DNA from: Clusia tigrina
Taxonomy: Eukaryota; Arthropoda; Insecta; Diptera; Clusiidae
DNA length: 64,000 bases
Assembly (NCBI GenBank): GCA_920105625.2
Contig: OV050030.1
Span: 314,203,289-314,267,288, forward strand
Direction of reading: 5' to 3'
Shown: one piece after another, positions 33,356 through 48,107 of the stretch
Layout of the letters: each line of letters starts with the position of its first letter
Position numbering within the stretch: the first letter of the stretch is position 1
Made by a program: the position numbers and the translations under genes
The notes under the pieces: model-generated
Told to the model about the DNA's origin: nothing
Database searches by the model: none
The model's input: the letters and a program-made list of their open reading frames with translations, nothing else

Positions 33356-36300
33356 ATTTTTAAAAAGACGATGGCATAACATCGGAATGCCCACCATTAA
33401 AATATTGCCAACCTTTGCAATCGAATTTGACAGGTGTTATGCCATCAAAAATTGCCCTTGGAGACGTGGTGTTAAGTGCGGTACTCATTATCGAAATTGC
33501 TTGACAGTTGTGTTCAAATTTCGCTTATTTGTGCATGTAAGCGCTTTTCTTTACCATACTCCACGGGCAATTTTTGATGGCATAACAACTGTCAAATTCG
33601 CAAAGGTTGGCAATATTTTAATGGTGGGCATTGCGATGTCATCGTCATTTTGAAAATGTCGTCAAGCAATCTAGTTCGTTGTGCCCGCGCTTGAAAATTT
33701 TTTTGATTTATACGATGAAGAGGAAAAAAGAAGGAAATCGAAAATCTGGGTGAATCCTTTTTTACAAAGGACACTGTCTCCATACGCGATAAAACTGTAA
33801 TGTTCGATGATGATTCCACTGTGAGCGTCAAGAAAAAATGAATAATGGCAGACAAGCAAACAAAATGACGACTGATTGCAACACAGCACGTTGGCAATTT
33901 ATGGCATGAAATATTTGAAGACATAAATGGCCAACTTGAAGCAATTTACAGTCTCCATTGGGAATTTGCTTGAAATTGCAGTTTGCGTCACAAACGTTGC
34001 CGTCGGAAAGCGTAGTATGGAGTTTGGCCTTTATCATCCACTGATATGTACCTTAAAGATAACTATACATAAAATTCATTTAAAAATGAGTGATAGTGAG
34101 GAAGAAAGTATTTGTGTTTTAAAGTTATTAAATAATGCTAGCGCTGCGGCTTTGCAGCCATTAAAAGATAGGGAGACTTCAAAAACAGGAGTTTTCTTCG
34201 AACTTCGTATTATAAAGCAATGGATTAATCTCATAAAGCGATATGAGGTCCTTTGTTTGGGTTCGATTCCAATTCATTACTTAAAAATAAATTTTATTTT
34301 TGCGTGGTGATACACCAGCTTAATAATACGATTTTATAGGAATATTAAAGTTTTAAGTTTTGGAGGAGCTTTTGATAGAGAGATATGTGCACAAAGAGGT
34401 TCTTCGTGTGGTCGCAGAACACCCACGTACAGTAGATGAGAACAAGGAAAACTCTTTCCTCTATCCTACAAATAGACTCATAGATGCTTGAACATCACGA
34501 GGAATCGTAGCTAATAACGGAAATGTATTTGACGAAGTGGAGTATTTGCAAAATCAAATGTAAATGTAATACGAAATTTAAGAATCAAAGAATTATTATT
34601 TACAAATGAGTATTTTGATGTATGAAACTATTTTATACTACTCATAAAGTGTGATAGCACGAGCATCACGACAATGAGACGACCGACTGCTATGCTGGCT
34701 TAACCATAGAGTAGTATAGATAAATAACTTCGTAAATCCAACAACAAAATTAATGGGAAATTGATTGCAAGTGAATAAGTGCTCGGGGTCTGTTAGCATA
34801 GGGCCGTAACTTAAACATCAAATTTTTTACCGTATGAAAAAACGGGTGCCATTGTACTAAAAATTTCATATTACGAAATTGTAGTAGGAAAAGAAAAAAG
34901 GAACATAGTATTTTTTATTTATAGTATTTTTTATTAGGAAAACGGAATAAAAATATAATACAGAATAATAATAATAAGAAAAATTTGTAGGCAACAATAT
35001 TTAATTATTTTTTATCCAGTTCCATATATATATTAATGCAAAGTTAGCTTTGCCTGAAACTCTCTGCTGTTAGCGATCAGTTTCAGGCAAAATACATTTA
35101 AATGTATTTTGGTTTCAGCGAACAAAAACATTTGGACTTTATATGAAAATATTGATATATTATGAAGTTAGATATAATTTAATGGAACAAATTTTGCAAA
35201 TTGTATATAGTAATTATATTGAGCTTATTATAGACTCATAAATACATTCTGATATTTTTATATAACTTATTTTCATCCATTTAATCCAATATGATAAATA
35301 AAAAGCAGCAAGAAAACAACTCAGAACGTGAAACTTATTAATCGTTTAACAAATCATAACTAGTAATAAAGTGTTCCGATTATTTAATTGGTTTATCTTC
35401 GTAGTAATCTAAAAATAGTTGGGTGTTATAAATAAAAAAAAAATATATATGGTGATTAGGTTCATCCAAAGCTTATTTGCTTATGCTGCTTTGAAAATGT
35501 ATTCAAGATTGACTTTATTACAATAATTGCTATAAATAAATAAATATAATACATAAATATAATTCGAATGTAACTATTATTTACGTAATTAAAAACAAAG
35601 ATTTACTTAAAAATTTGCTTTTTAATTATATAGTATGTATACTGTTTTGAAATTTAAGATACGATTTTATTTCTCCATTACTGGGCGTCTCGACAGGCAA
35701 TATTTCATTGATTGCATTGTCAGTTTTAGCAATAATTGCCAATCGAGGCCGCTCAATGCTCATGGTTGGCAATTCATGTTATGCCCTATTGCTTTCCATG
35801 TATGCCACCATAGAGTTGGCAATTGAGCTGTCAGTTTTGCTGTTTGACAGCCGATTCTCATTTTTCTACAAGTGTGAAAGTGTAAGCATCTAAATATGGA
35901 GTGGTGCGCGACTGAAATCTATAAAGTCATTAATTTATACCGACAATTCGAATTGATATGGAACTACAGAAGTCCTAATTATAAGAGGACAGATTTAAAA
36001 AAGAATGCATGGCGAGAAATTGCAAAAGAAATGTAGCGAGATGTATGCTAAACGAAAAGAAAAATTAAACATCTGCGCAAGTATACCTTGCCGAGAAAAA
36101 AAGGATGCAAAACAGTAAAAAATCTGGATCCTCGGCATAATTAATCCATGAGACTCGTTTATTTTATTATAGAGAAATTTTGAAAGTCCTGGCCATCTTC
36201 CCACAATATGTCTTTCAAAAGATGAGCTTCCAAAAATTTTGATTTTTTTTATTATATTACCACAAAACATTTCTACAAAATATTTCAAGGGATAAGAAAA

Positions 36301-36720
36301 CGCACCCTTACCCTACATCTCCATGAGCAATTTTTGAGGGCATGCCATTGGCAATTTCAAGCAAATTCCCAATGGAGACTCCAAAGTGCTTCAAGTTGGC
36401 AATTTATGTCTTGAAATATTTTATGCCATAAATTGCCAACGTGCTGCGTTGCAATCAGTTGTCATTTTGTTTGTTTGACAGCCGTTTCTAATTTTTTCGT
36501 GACTCTCACAGTGGAAGCATCGTCGAACATTTTAGTTTTACCGCGTCTATTAAATTAATTCAAGCGCTAAAATGTATGGAGACTGTGCTTTTGCATTCTT
36601 TGTAAAAAAGGATTCACCCAGAATGGCGGTTTCCTTCTTTTTTCCTCTTCATCGCATAAATCATGCAATTTTTTGAATGCATCAAGAGCGCGGGCGCAGT
36701 GAACTAGAATGCTTGACGAC
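33356..36720 (-). repeat. 3.9-kb satellite unit B3 (inverted, internal deletion)
   Basis: Long-subtype unit. MSDSEEE frame 34086-34310 (plus). H3 begins at 35658 and is cut at about 36234, where the transposase remnant and the outer end of H3 are lost and the sequence jumps to the spacer before H1 (AAATTTTGATTTTTTTTATTA). A further deletion near 35148 removes the stretch with the ACTGAAGCTAATAATT motif. Confidence 0.9.
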
Positions 36721-39700
36721 ATTTTTAAAAAGACGATGCCATAACATCGGAATGCCCACCATTAAAATATTGCCAACCTTTGCAATCGAATTTGACAGGT
36801 GTTATGCCATCAAAAATTGCCCTTGGAGACGTGGTGTTAAGTGCGGTACTCATTATCGAAATTGCTTGACAGTTGTGTTCAAATTTCGCTTATTTGTGCA
36901 TGTAAGTGCTTTTCTTTACCATACTCCACGGGCAATTTTTGATGGCATAACAACTGTCAAATTCGCAAAGGTTGGCAATATTTTAATGGTGGGCATTGCG
37001 ATGTCATCGTCATTTTGAAAATGTCGTCAAGCAATCTAGTTCGTTGTGCCCGCGCTTGAAAATTTTTACGATGAAGAGGAAAAAAGAAGAAAATCGAAAA
37101 TCTGGGTGAATCCTTTTTTACAAAGGACACTGTCTCCATACGCGATAAAACTGTAATGTTCGATGATGATTCCACTGTGAGCGTCAAGAAAAAATTAATA
37201 ATGGCAGACAAGCAAACAAAATGACGACTGATTGCAACACAGCACGTTGGCAATTTATGGCATGAAATATTTGAAGACATAAATAGCCAACTTGAAGCAA
37301 TTTGCAGTCTCCATTGGGAATTTGCTTAAAATTGCAGTTTGCGTCACAAACGTTGCCGTCGGAAAGCGTAGTATGGAGTTTGGCCTTTATCATCCACTGA
37401 TATGTACCTTAAAGATAACTATACATATAATTCATTTAAAAATGAGTGATAGTGAGGAAGAAAGTATTTGTGTTTTAAAGTTATTAAATAATGCTAGCGC
37501 TGCGGCTTTGCAGCCATTAAAAGATAGGGAGACTTCAAAAACAGGAGTATTCTTCGAACTTCGTATTATAAAGCAATGGATTAATCTCATAAAGCGATAT
37601 GAGGTCCTTTGTTTGGGTTCGATTCCAATTCATTACTTAAAAATAAATTTAATTTTTGCGTGGTGATACACCAGCTTAATAAAACGATTTTATAGGAATA
37701 TTAAAGTTTTAAGTTTTGGAGGGGCTTTTGATAGAGAGATATGTGCACAAAGAGGTTCTTCGTGTGGTCGCAGAACACCCACGTACAGTAGATCAGTCTA
37801 TCCTACAAATAGACTCATAGATGCTTGAACATCACGATGAATCGTAGCTAATAACGGAAATGTATTTGACGAAGTGGAGTATTTGCAAAATCAAATGTAA
37901 ATGTAATACGAAATTTAAGAATCAAAGAATTATTATTTACAAATGAGTATTTTGATGTATAAAATTATTTTATACTACTCATAAAGTGTGATAGCACGAG
38001 CAGCAGGACAATGAGACGACCGACTGCTATGCTGGCTTAACCATAGAGTAGTATAGATAAATAACTTCGTAAATCCAACAACAAAATTAATGGGAAATTG
38101 ATGGCAAGTGAATAAGTGCTCGGGGTCTGTTAGCATAGGGCCGTAACTTAAACGTCAAAGTTTTTACCGTATGAAAAAACGGGTGCCATTGTACTAAAAA
38201 TTATTTATAGTATTTTTTATTAGGAAAACGGAATAAAAATATAATACAGAATAATAATAATAAGAAAAATTTGTAGGCAACAATATTTAATTATTTTTTA
38301 TCCAGTTCCATATATATATTAATGCAAAGTTAGCTTTGCCTGAAACTCTCTGCTGTTAGCGATCAGTTTCAGGCAAATTACAGTTAAATGTATTTTGGTT
38401 TCAGGGACCAAAAACATTTGGACTTTTTATGAAATAGTGTTACTGAAGCTTTTTACTACTTATTTACATAAAGTGCTTCAATATTGATATATTATGAAGT
38501 TAGATATAATTTTATGGAACAAATTTTGCAAATTGTATATAGTAATTATATTGAGCTTATTATAGACTCATAAATACATTCTGATATTTTTATATAACTT
38601 ATTTTCATCCATTTAATCCATTATGATAAATAAAAAGCAGCAAATCAACTCAGAACGTGTAACTTATTAATCGTTTAACAAATCATAACTAGTTAAAGTT
38701 TTCCGATTATTTAATTGGTTTATCTTCGTAGTTGGGTGTTATAAATAAGAAAGAAAAAATATATGGTGATTAGGTTCATCCAAAGCTTATTTGCTTATGC
38801 TGCTTTGAAAATATATTCAAGATTGACTTTATTACAGTAATTGCTATAAATAAATAAATATAATTCGAATGTAACTATTATTTACGTAATTAAAAACAAA
38901 GATTTACTTAAAAATTTGCTTTTTAATTATATAGTATGTATACTGTTTTGAAATTTAAGATACGATTTTATTTCTCCATTACTGGGCGTCTCGACAGGCA
39001 ATATTTCATTGATTGCATTGTCAATTTTAGCAATAATTGCCAATTGAGGCCGCTCATTGCTCATGGTTGGCAATTCATGTTATGCCATATTGCTTTCCAT
39101 GTATTGCCACCATAGAGTTGGCAATTGAGCTGTCAGTTTTGCTGTTTGACAGCCGATTCTCATTTTTCTACAAGTGTGAAAGTGTAAGCCTATAAATATG
39201 GAGTGGTGCGCGACTGAAATCTATAAAGTTATTAATTTATACCGACAATTCGAATTGATATGGAACTACTGAAGTCCTAATTATAAGAGGACAGATTTAA
39301 AAAACAATGCATGGCGAGAAATTGCAAAAGAAATGTAGCGTGATGTATGCGAAACGAAAAGAAAAATTAAACATCTGCGCACAGCATACCTTGCCGAGAA
39401 AAAAACGATGCAAAACAGTAAAAAATCTGGATCCTCGGCATAATTAATCCATGAGCCTCGTTTATTTTATTATAGAGAAATTTTGAAAGTCCTGGCCATC
39501 TTCCCACAATATGTTTTTTCAAAAGATGAGCTTCCAAATCGTGCATTTGTCGCTTCTCTAAAAAAAAATTAACCCAAAATCTAGGCTTTCTCCTTTTTTC
39601 TTCCTCTTCATACAAATCGTACAATTCTTTGAGGCAGTCAAGCGCTCGCGCACAGCGTACTATCCTTTCGATGCCATTTCTAAAATGGCGATCGTATAAC

Positions 39701-40474
39701 ATAAAAATGCCCACCACTACGGCATTGCCATTGCTTTCAATGAAATTTGACAGATGGCTAGCAATGAAAAATTGCCCGTGGAGACGTGGGGTAACGCAAC
39801 CCCCAATTGTACCCTAAATTTAGTCCCAAATAAATTTCTTTAACAAAGTATGGCGGATTTACATTGCATTGTTTTTTTTCACACGGATAAGGATATTTCA
39901 TCAGCTGACATTGGAAGAAGAAGAATTATCTCTCTATATTACTCTATGATAAAACAACGGGCGAAAATATATGAATATTGAATTTAAAAATTTTGATTTT
40001 TTTTATTATATTACCACAAAACATTTCTACAAAATATTTCAAGGGATAGGAAAACGCACTCTTACCCTACATCTCCATGAGCAATTTTTGATGGCATGCC
40101 ATTGGCAATTTCTAGCAAATTCCCAATGGAGACTCCAAAGTGCTTCAAGTTGGCAATTTATGTCTTGAAATATTTTATGCCATAAATTGCCAACGTGCTG
40201 CGTTGCAATCAGTTGTCATTTTGCTTGTTTGACAGCCGTTTTTAATTTTTTCGTGACTCTCACAGTGGAAGCATCGTCGAACATTTTAGTTTTATCGCGT
40301 CTATTAAATTAATTCAAGCGCTAAAATGTATGGAGACTGTGCTTTTGCATTCTTTGTAAAAAAGGATTCACCCAGAATGGCGGTTTCCTTCTTTTTTCCT
40401 CTTCATCGCATAAATCATGCAATTTTTTGAATGCATCAAGAGCGCGGGCGCAGTGAACTAGAATGCTTGACGAC
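36721..40474 (-). repeat. 3.9-kb satellite unit B4 (inverted, short subtype)
   Basis: MSDSEEE frame 37442-37666 (plus), H3 38959-39814. It is nearly identical to B5: both share ACTACTGAAGTCC in MADF, GCCTATAAATATGG before the MADF ATG, TCTAGCAAATTCCC in H1 and a changed palindrome (TTACAGTTAAATG). B4 and B5 therefore look like the youngest duplicate pair in the array. Confidence 0.93.
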
Positions 40475-43400
40475 ATTTTTAAAAAGACGATGGCATAACA
40501 TCGGAATGCCCACCATTAAAATATTGCCAACCTTTGCAATCGAATTTGACAGGTGTTATGCCATCAAAAATTGCCCTTGGAGACGTGGTGTTAAGTGCGG
40601 TACTCATTATCGAAATTGCTTGACAGTTGTGTTCAAATTTCGCTTATTTGTGCATGTAAGCGCTTTTCTTTACCATACTCCACGGGCAATTTTTGATGGC
40701 ATAACAACTGTCAAATTCGCAAAGGTTGGCAATATTTTAATGGTGGGCATTGCGATGTCATCGTCATTTTGAAAATGTCGTCAAGCAATCTAGTTCGTTG
40801 TGCCCGCGCTTGAAAATTTTTTTGATTTATACGATGAAGAGGAAAAAAGAAGAAAATCGAAAATCTGGGTGAATCCTTTTTTACAAAGGACACTGTCTCC
40901 ATACGCGATAAAACTGTAATGTTCGATGATGATTCCACTGTGAGCGTCAAGAAAAAATTAATAATGGCAGACAAGCAAACAAAATGACGACTGATTGCAA
41001 CACAGCACGTTGGCAATTTATGGCATGAAATATTTGAAGACATAAATAGCCAACTTGAAGCAATTTGCAGTCTCCATTGGGAATTTGCTTGAAATTGCAG
41101 TTTGCGTCACAAACGTTGCCGTCGGAAAGCGTAGTATGGATTTTGGCCTTTATCATCCACTGATATGTACCTTAAAGATAACTATACATATAATTCATTT
41201 AAAAATGAGTGATAGTGAGGAAGAAAGTATTTGTGTTTTAAAGTTATTAAATAATGCTAGCGCTGCGGCTTTGCAGCCATTAAAAGATAGGGAGACTTCA
41301 AAAACAGGAGTATTCTTCGAACTTCGTATTATAAAGCAATGGATTAATCTCATAAAGCGATATGAGGTCCTTTGTTTGGGTTCGATTCCAATTCATTACT
41401 TAAAAATAAATTTAATTTTTGCGTGGTGATACACCAGCTTAATAAAACGATTTTATAGGAATATTAAAGTTTTAAGTTTTGGAGGGGCTTTTGATAGAGA
41501 GATATGTGCACAAAGAGGTTCTTCGTGTGGTCGCAGAACACCCACGTACAGTAGATCAGTCTATCCTACAAATAGACTCATAGATGCTTGAACATCACGA
41601 TGAATCGTAGCTAATAACGGAAATGTATTTGACGAAGTGGAGTATTTGCAAAATCAAATGTAAATGTAATACGAAATTTAAGAATCAAAGAATTATTATT
41701 TACAAATGAGTATTTTGATGTATAAAATTATTTTATACTACTCATAAAGTGTGATAGCACGAGCAGCAGGACAATGAGACGACCGACTGCTATGCTGGCT
41801 TAACCATAGAGTAGTATAGATAAATAACTTCGTAAATCCAACAACAAAATTAATGGGAAATTGATTGCAAGTGAATAAGTGCTCGGGGTCTGTTAGCATA
41901 GGGCCGTAACTTAAACGTCAAAGTTTTTACCGTATGAAAAAACGGGTGCCATTGTACTAAAAATTATTTATAGTATTTTTTATTAGGAAAACGGAATAAA
42001 AATATAATACAGAATAATAATAATAAGAAAAATTTGTAGGCAACAATATTTAATTATTTTTTATCCAGTTCCATATATATATTAATGCAAAGTTAGCTTT
42101 GCCTGAAACTCTCTGCTGTTAGCGATCAGTTTCAGGCAAATTACAGTTAAATGTATTTTGGTTTCAGGGACCAAAAACATTTGGACTTTTTATGAAATAG
42201 TGTTACTGAAGCTTTTTACTACTTATTTACATAAAGTGCTTCAATATTGATATATTATGAAGTTAGATATAATTTTATGGAACAAATTTTGCAAATTGTA
42301 TATAGTAATTATATTGAGCTTATTATAGACTCATAAATACATTCTGATATTTTTATATAACTTATTTTCATCCATTTAATCCATTATGATAAATAAAAAG
42401 CAGCAAATCAACTCAGAACGTGTAACTTATTAATCGTTTAACAAATCATAACTAGTTAAAGTTTTCCGATTATTTAATTGGTTTATCTTCGTAGTTGGGT
42501 GTTATAAATAAGAAAGAAAAAATATATGGTGATTAGGTTCATCCAAAGCTTATTTGCTTATGCTGCTTTGAAAATATATTCAAGATTGACTTTATTACAG
42601 TAATTGCTATAAATAAATAAATATAATTCGAATGTAACTATTATTTACGTAATTAAAAACAAAGATTTACTTAAAAATTTGCTTTTTAATTATATAGTAT
42701 GTATACTGTTTTGAAATTTAAGATACGATTTTATTTCTCCATTACTGGGCGTCTCGACAGGCAATATTTCATTGATTGCATTGTCAATTTTAGCAATAAT
42801 TGCCAATTGAGGCCGCTCATTGCTCATGGTTGGCAATTCATGTTATGCCATATTGCTTTCCATGTATTGCCACCATAGAGTTGGCAATTGAGCTGTCAGT
42901 TTTGCTGTTTGACAGCCGATTCTCATTTTTCTACAAGTGTGAAAGTGTAAGCCTATAAATATGGAGTGGTGCGCGACTGAAATCTATAAAGTTATTAATT
43001 TATACCGACAATTCGAATTGATATGGAACTACTGAAGTCCTAATTATAAGAGGACAGATTTAAAAAACAATGCATGGCGAGAAATTGCAAAAGAAATGTA
43101 GCGTGATGTATGCGAAACGAAAAGAAAAATTAAACATCTGCGCACAGCATACCTTGCCGAGAAAAAAACGATGCAAAACAGTAAAAAATCTGGATCCTCG
43201 GCATAATTAATCCATGAGCCTCGTTTATTTTATTATAGAGAAATTTTGAAAGTCCTGGCCATCTTCCCACAATATGTTTTTTCAAAAGATGAGCTTCCAA
43301 ATCGTGCATTTGTCGCTTCTCTAAAAAAAAATTAACCCAAAATCTAGGCTTTCTCCTTTTTTCTTCCTCTTCATACAAATCGTACAATTCTTTGAGGCAG

Positions 43401-44237
43401 TCAAGCGCTCGCGCACAGCGTACTATCCTTTCGATGCCATTTCTAAAATGGCGATCGTATAACATAAAAATGCCCACCACTACGGCATTGCCATTGCTTT
43501 CAATGAAATTTGACAGATGGCTAGCAATGAAAAATTGCCCGTGGAGACGTGGGGTAACGCAACCCCCAATTGTACCCTAAATTTAGTCCCAAATAAATTT
43601 CTTTAACAAAGTATGGCGGATTTACATTGCATTGTTTTTTTTCACACGGATAAGGATATTTCATCAGCTGACATTGGAAGAAGAAGAATTATCTCTCTAT
43701 ATTACTCTATGATAAAACAACGGGCGAAAATATATGAATATTGAATTTAAAAATTTTGATTTTTTTTATTATATTACCACAAAACATTTCTACAAAATAT
43801 TTCAAGGGATAGGAAAACGCACTCTTACCCTACATCTCCATGAGCAATTTTTGATGGCATGCCATTGGCAATTTCTAGCAAATTCCCAATGGAGACTCCA
43901 AAGTGCTTCAAGTTGGCAATTTATGTCTTGAAATATTTTATGCCATAAATTGCCAACGTGCTGCGTTGCAATCAGTTGTCATGTTGCTTGTTTGACAGCC
44001 GTTTTTAATTTTTTCGTGACTCTCACAGTGGAAGCATCGTCGAACATTTTAGTTTTACCGCGTCTATTAAATTAATTCAAGCGCTAAAATGTATGGAGAC
44101 TGTGCTTTTGCATTCTTTGTAAAAAAGGATTCACCCAGAATGGCGGTTTCCTTCTTTTTTCCTCTTCATCGCATAAATCATGCAATTTTTTGAATGCATC
44201 AAGAGCGCGGGCGCAGTGAACTAGAATGCTTGACGAC
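40475..44237 (-). repeat. 3.9-kb satellite unit B5 (inverted, short subtype)
   Basis: MSDSEEE frame 41205-41429 (plus), H3 42722-43577. It lies 3763 bases from B4 and carries all of B4's private variants, differing by only a few substitutions. Confidence 0.93.
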
Positions 44238-47200
44238 ATTTTTAAAAAGACGATGGCATAACATCGGAATGCCCACCATTAAAATATTGCCAACCTTTGC
44301 AATCGAATTTGACAGGTGTTATGCCATCAAAAATTGCCCTTGGAGACGTGGTGTTAAGTGCGGTACTCATTATCGAAATTGCTTGACAGTTGTGTTCAAA
44401 TTTCGCTTATTTGTGGATGTAAGCGCTTTTCTTTACCATACTCCACGGGCAATTTTTGATGGCATAACAACTGTCAAATTCGCAAAGGTTGGCAATATTT
44501 TAATGGTGGGCATTGCGATGTCATCGTCATTTTGAAAATGTCGTCAAGCAATCTAGTTGGTTGTGCCCGCGCTTGAAAATTTTTTTGATTTATACGATGA
44601 AGAGGAAAAAAGAAGGAAATCGAAAATCTGGGTGAATCCTTTTTTACAAAGGACACTGTCTCCATACATTATTGCGCTTAAATTCATTTATTAGACGCGA
44701 TAAAACTGTAATGTTCGACGATGATTCCACTGTGAGCGTCAAGAAAAAATTAATAATGGCAGACAAGCAAACAAAATGACGACTGATTGCAACACAGCAC
44801 GTTGGCAATTTATGGCATGATATATTTGAAGACAACTTGAAGCAATTTGCAGTCTCCATTGGGAATTTGCTTGAAATTGCAGTTTGCGTCACAAACGTTG
44901 CCGTCGGAAAGCGTAGTATGGAGTTTGGCCTTTATCATCCACTGATATGTACCTTAAAGATAACACATATAATTCATTTAAAAATGAGTGATAGTGAGGA
45001 AGAAAGTATTTGTGTTTTAAAGTTATTAAATAATGCTAGCGCTGCGGCTTTGCAGCCATTAAAAGATAGGGAGACTTCAAAAACAGGAGTATTCTTCGAA
45101 CTTCGTATTATAAAGCAATGGATTAATCTCATAAAGCGATATGAGGTCCTTTGATTGGGTTCGATTCCAATTCATTACTTAAAAATAAATTTTATTTTTG
45201 CGTGGTGATACACCAGCTTAATAATACGATTTTATAGGAATATTAAAGTTTTAAGTTTTGGAGGACCTTTTGATAGAGAGATATGTGCACAAAGAGGTTC
45301 TTCGTGTGGTCGCAGAACACCCACGTACAGTAGATGAGAACAAGGAAAACTCTTTCCTCTATCCTACAAATAGACTCATAGATGCTTGAACATCACGAGG
45401 AATCGTAGCTAATAACGGAAATGTATTTGACGAAGTGGAGTATTTGCAAAATCAAATGTAAATGTAATACGAAATTTAAGAATCAAAGAATTATTATTTA
45501 CAAATGAGTATTTTGATGTATGAAATTATTTTATACTACTCATAAAGTGTGATAGCACGAGCAGCACGACAATGAGACGACCGACTGCTATGCTGGCTTA
45601 ACCATAGAGTAGTATAGATAAATAACTTCGTAAATCCAACAACAAAATTAATGGGAAATTGTGAATAAGTGCTCGGGGTCTGTTAGCATAGGGCCGTAAC
45701 TTAAACGTCAAATTTTTTACCGTATGAAAAAACGGGTGCCAGTGTACTAAAAATTTCATATTACGAAATTGTAGTAGGAAAAGAAAAAAGGAACATAGTA
45801 TTTTTTATTTATAGTATTTTTTATTAGGAAAACGGAATAAAAATATAATACAGAATAAAAATAATGAGAAAAATTTGTAGGCAACAATATTTAATTATTT
45901 TTTATCCAGTTCTATATATATATTAATGCAAAGTTAGCTTTGCCTGAAACTCTCTGCTGTTAGCGATCAGTTTCAGGCAAAATACATTTAAATGTATTTT
46001 GGTTTCAGGTAACAAAAACATTTGGACCTTTTGTGAAATAGTGTTACTGAAGCTAATAATTTTTACTACTTATTTACATAAAGTGCTTCAATATTCATAT
46101 ATTATGAAGTTAGATATAATTTAATGGAACAAATTTTGCAAATTGTATATAGTAATTATATTGAGCTTATTATAGACTCATAAATACATTCTGATATTTT
46201 TATATAACTTATTTTCATCCATTTAATCCATTATGATAAATAAAAAGCAGCAAATCAAGTCAGAACGTGTAACTTATTAATCGTTTAACAAATCATAACT
46301 AGCAATAAAGTTTTCAGATTATTTAATTGGTTTATCTTCGTAGTAATCTAAAAATAGTTGGGTGTTATAAATAAGAAAGAAAAAATATATGGTGATTAGG
46401 TTCATCCAAAGCTTAATTGCTTATGCTGCTTTGAAAATGTATTCAAGTTTGACTTTATTACAATAATTTCTATAAATAAATAAATATAATACATAAATAT
46501 AATTCGAATGTAACTATTATTTACGTAATTAAAAACAAAGATTTACTTAAAAATTTGCTTTTTAATTATATAGTATGTATACTGTTTTGAAATTTAAGAT
46601 ACGATTTTATTTCTCCATTACTGGGCGTCTCGACAGGCAATATTTCATTGATTGCATTGTCAATTTTAGCAATAATTGCCAATCGAGGCCGCTCATTGCT
46701 CATGGTTGGCAATTCATATTATGCCATATTGCTTTCCATGTATTGCCACCATAGAGTTTGCAATTGAGCTGTCAGTTTTGCTGTTTGACAGCCGATTCTC
46801 ATTTTTCTACAAGTGTGAAAGTGTAAGCATATAAATATGGAGTGGTGCGCGACTGAAATCTATAAAGTCATTAATTTATACCGACAATTCGAATTGATAT
46901 GGAACTACAGAAGTCCTAATTATAAGAGGACAGATTTAAAAAACAATGCATGGCGAGATATTGCAAAAGAAATGTAGCGTGATGTATGCGAAACGAAAAG
47001 AAAAATTAAACATCTGCGCACAGCATACCTTGCCGAGAAAAAAACGATGCAAAAAAGTAAAAAATCTGGATCCTCGGCATAATTAATCCATGAGCCTCGT
47101 TTGTTTTATTATAGAGAAATTTTGAAAGTCCTGGCCATCTTCCCACAATATGTTTTTTCAAAAGATGAGCTTCCAAATCGTGCATTTGTCGCTTCTCTAA

Positions 47201-48107
47201 AAAAAAATTAACCCAAAATCTAGGCTTTCTCCTTTTTTCTTCCTCTTCATACAAATCGTACAATTCTTTGAGGCAGTCAAGCGCTCGCGCACAGCGTACT
47301 ATCCTTTCGATGCCATTTCTAAAATGGCGATCGTATAACATAAAAATGCCCACCACTACGGCATTGCCATTGCTTTCAATGAAATTTGACAGATGGCAAG
47401 CAATGAAAAATTGCCCGTGGAGACGTGGGGTAACACAACCCCCAATTGTACCCTAAATTTAGTCCCAAATAAATTTCTTTAACAAAGTATGGCGGATTTA
47501 CATTGCATTGTTTTTTTTCACACGGATAAAGATATTTCATCAGCTGACATTGGAAGAAGAAGAATTATCTCTCTATATTACTCTATGATAAAACAACGGG
47601 CGACAATATATGAATATTGAATTTAAAAATTTTGATTTTTTTTATTATATTACCACAAAACATTTCTACAAAATATTTCAAGGGATAGGAAAACGCACTC
47701 TTACCCTACATCTCCATGAGCAATTTTTGATGGCATGCCATTGGCAATTTCAAGCAAATTCCCAATGGAGAAGTGCTTCAAGTTGGCAATTTATGTCTTG
47801 AAATATTTTATGCCATAAATTGCCAACGTGCTGCGTTGCAATCAGTTGTCATTTTGCTTGTTTGACAGCCGTTTTTAATTTTTTCGTGACTCTCACAGTG
47901 GAAGCATCGTCGAACATTTTAGTTTTACCGCGTCTATTAAATTAATTCAAGCGCTAAAATGTATGGAGACTGTGCTTTTGCATTCTTTGTAAAAAAGGAT
48001 TCACACAGAATGGCGGTTTCCTTCTTTTTTCCTCTTCATCGCATAAATCATGCAATTTTTTGAATGCATCAAGAGCGCGGGCGCAGTGAACTAGAATGCT
48101 TGACGAC
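44238..48107 (-). repeat. 3.9-kb satellite unit B6 (inverted)
   Basis: Long-subtype unit. The MSDSEEE frame (44984-45154, plus) is shortened by a TGA where the other copies read TTG. Ten bases are missing near 44834 and a few near 44964. H3 is 46598-47453. Compared with B4/B5 the 3' part is of the long subtype, so a subtype switch occurs inside 44238-45400. Confidence 0.92.
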
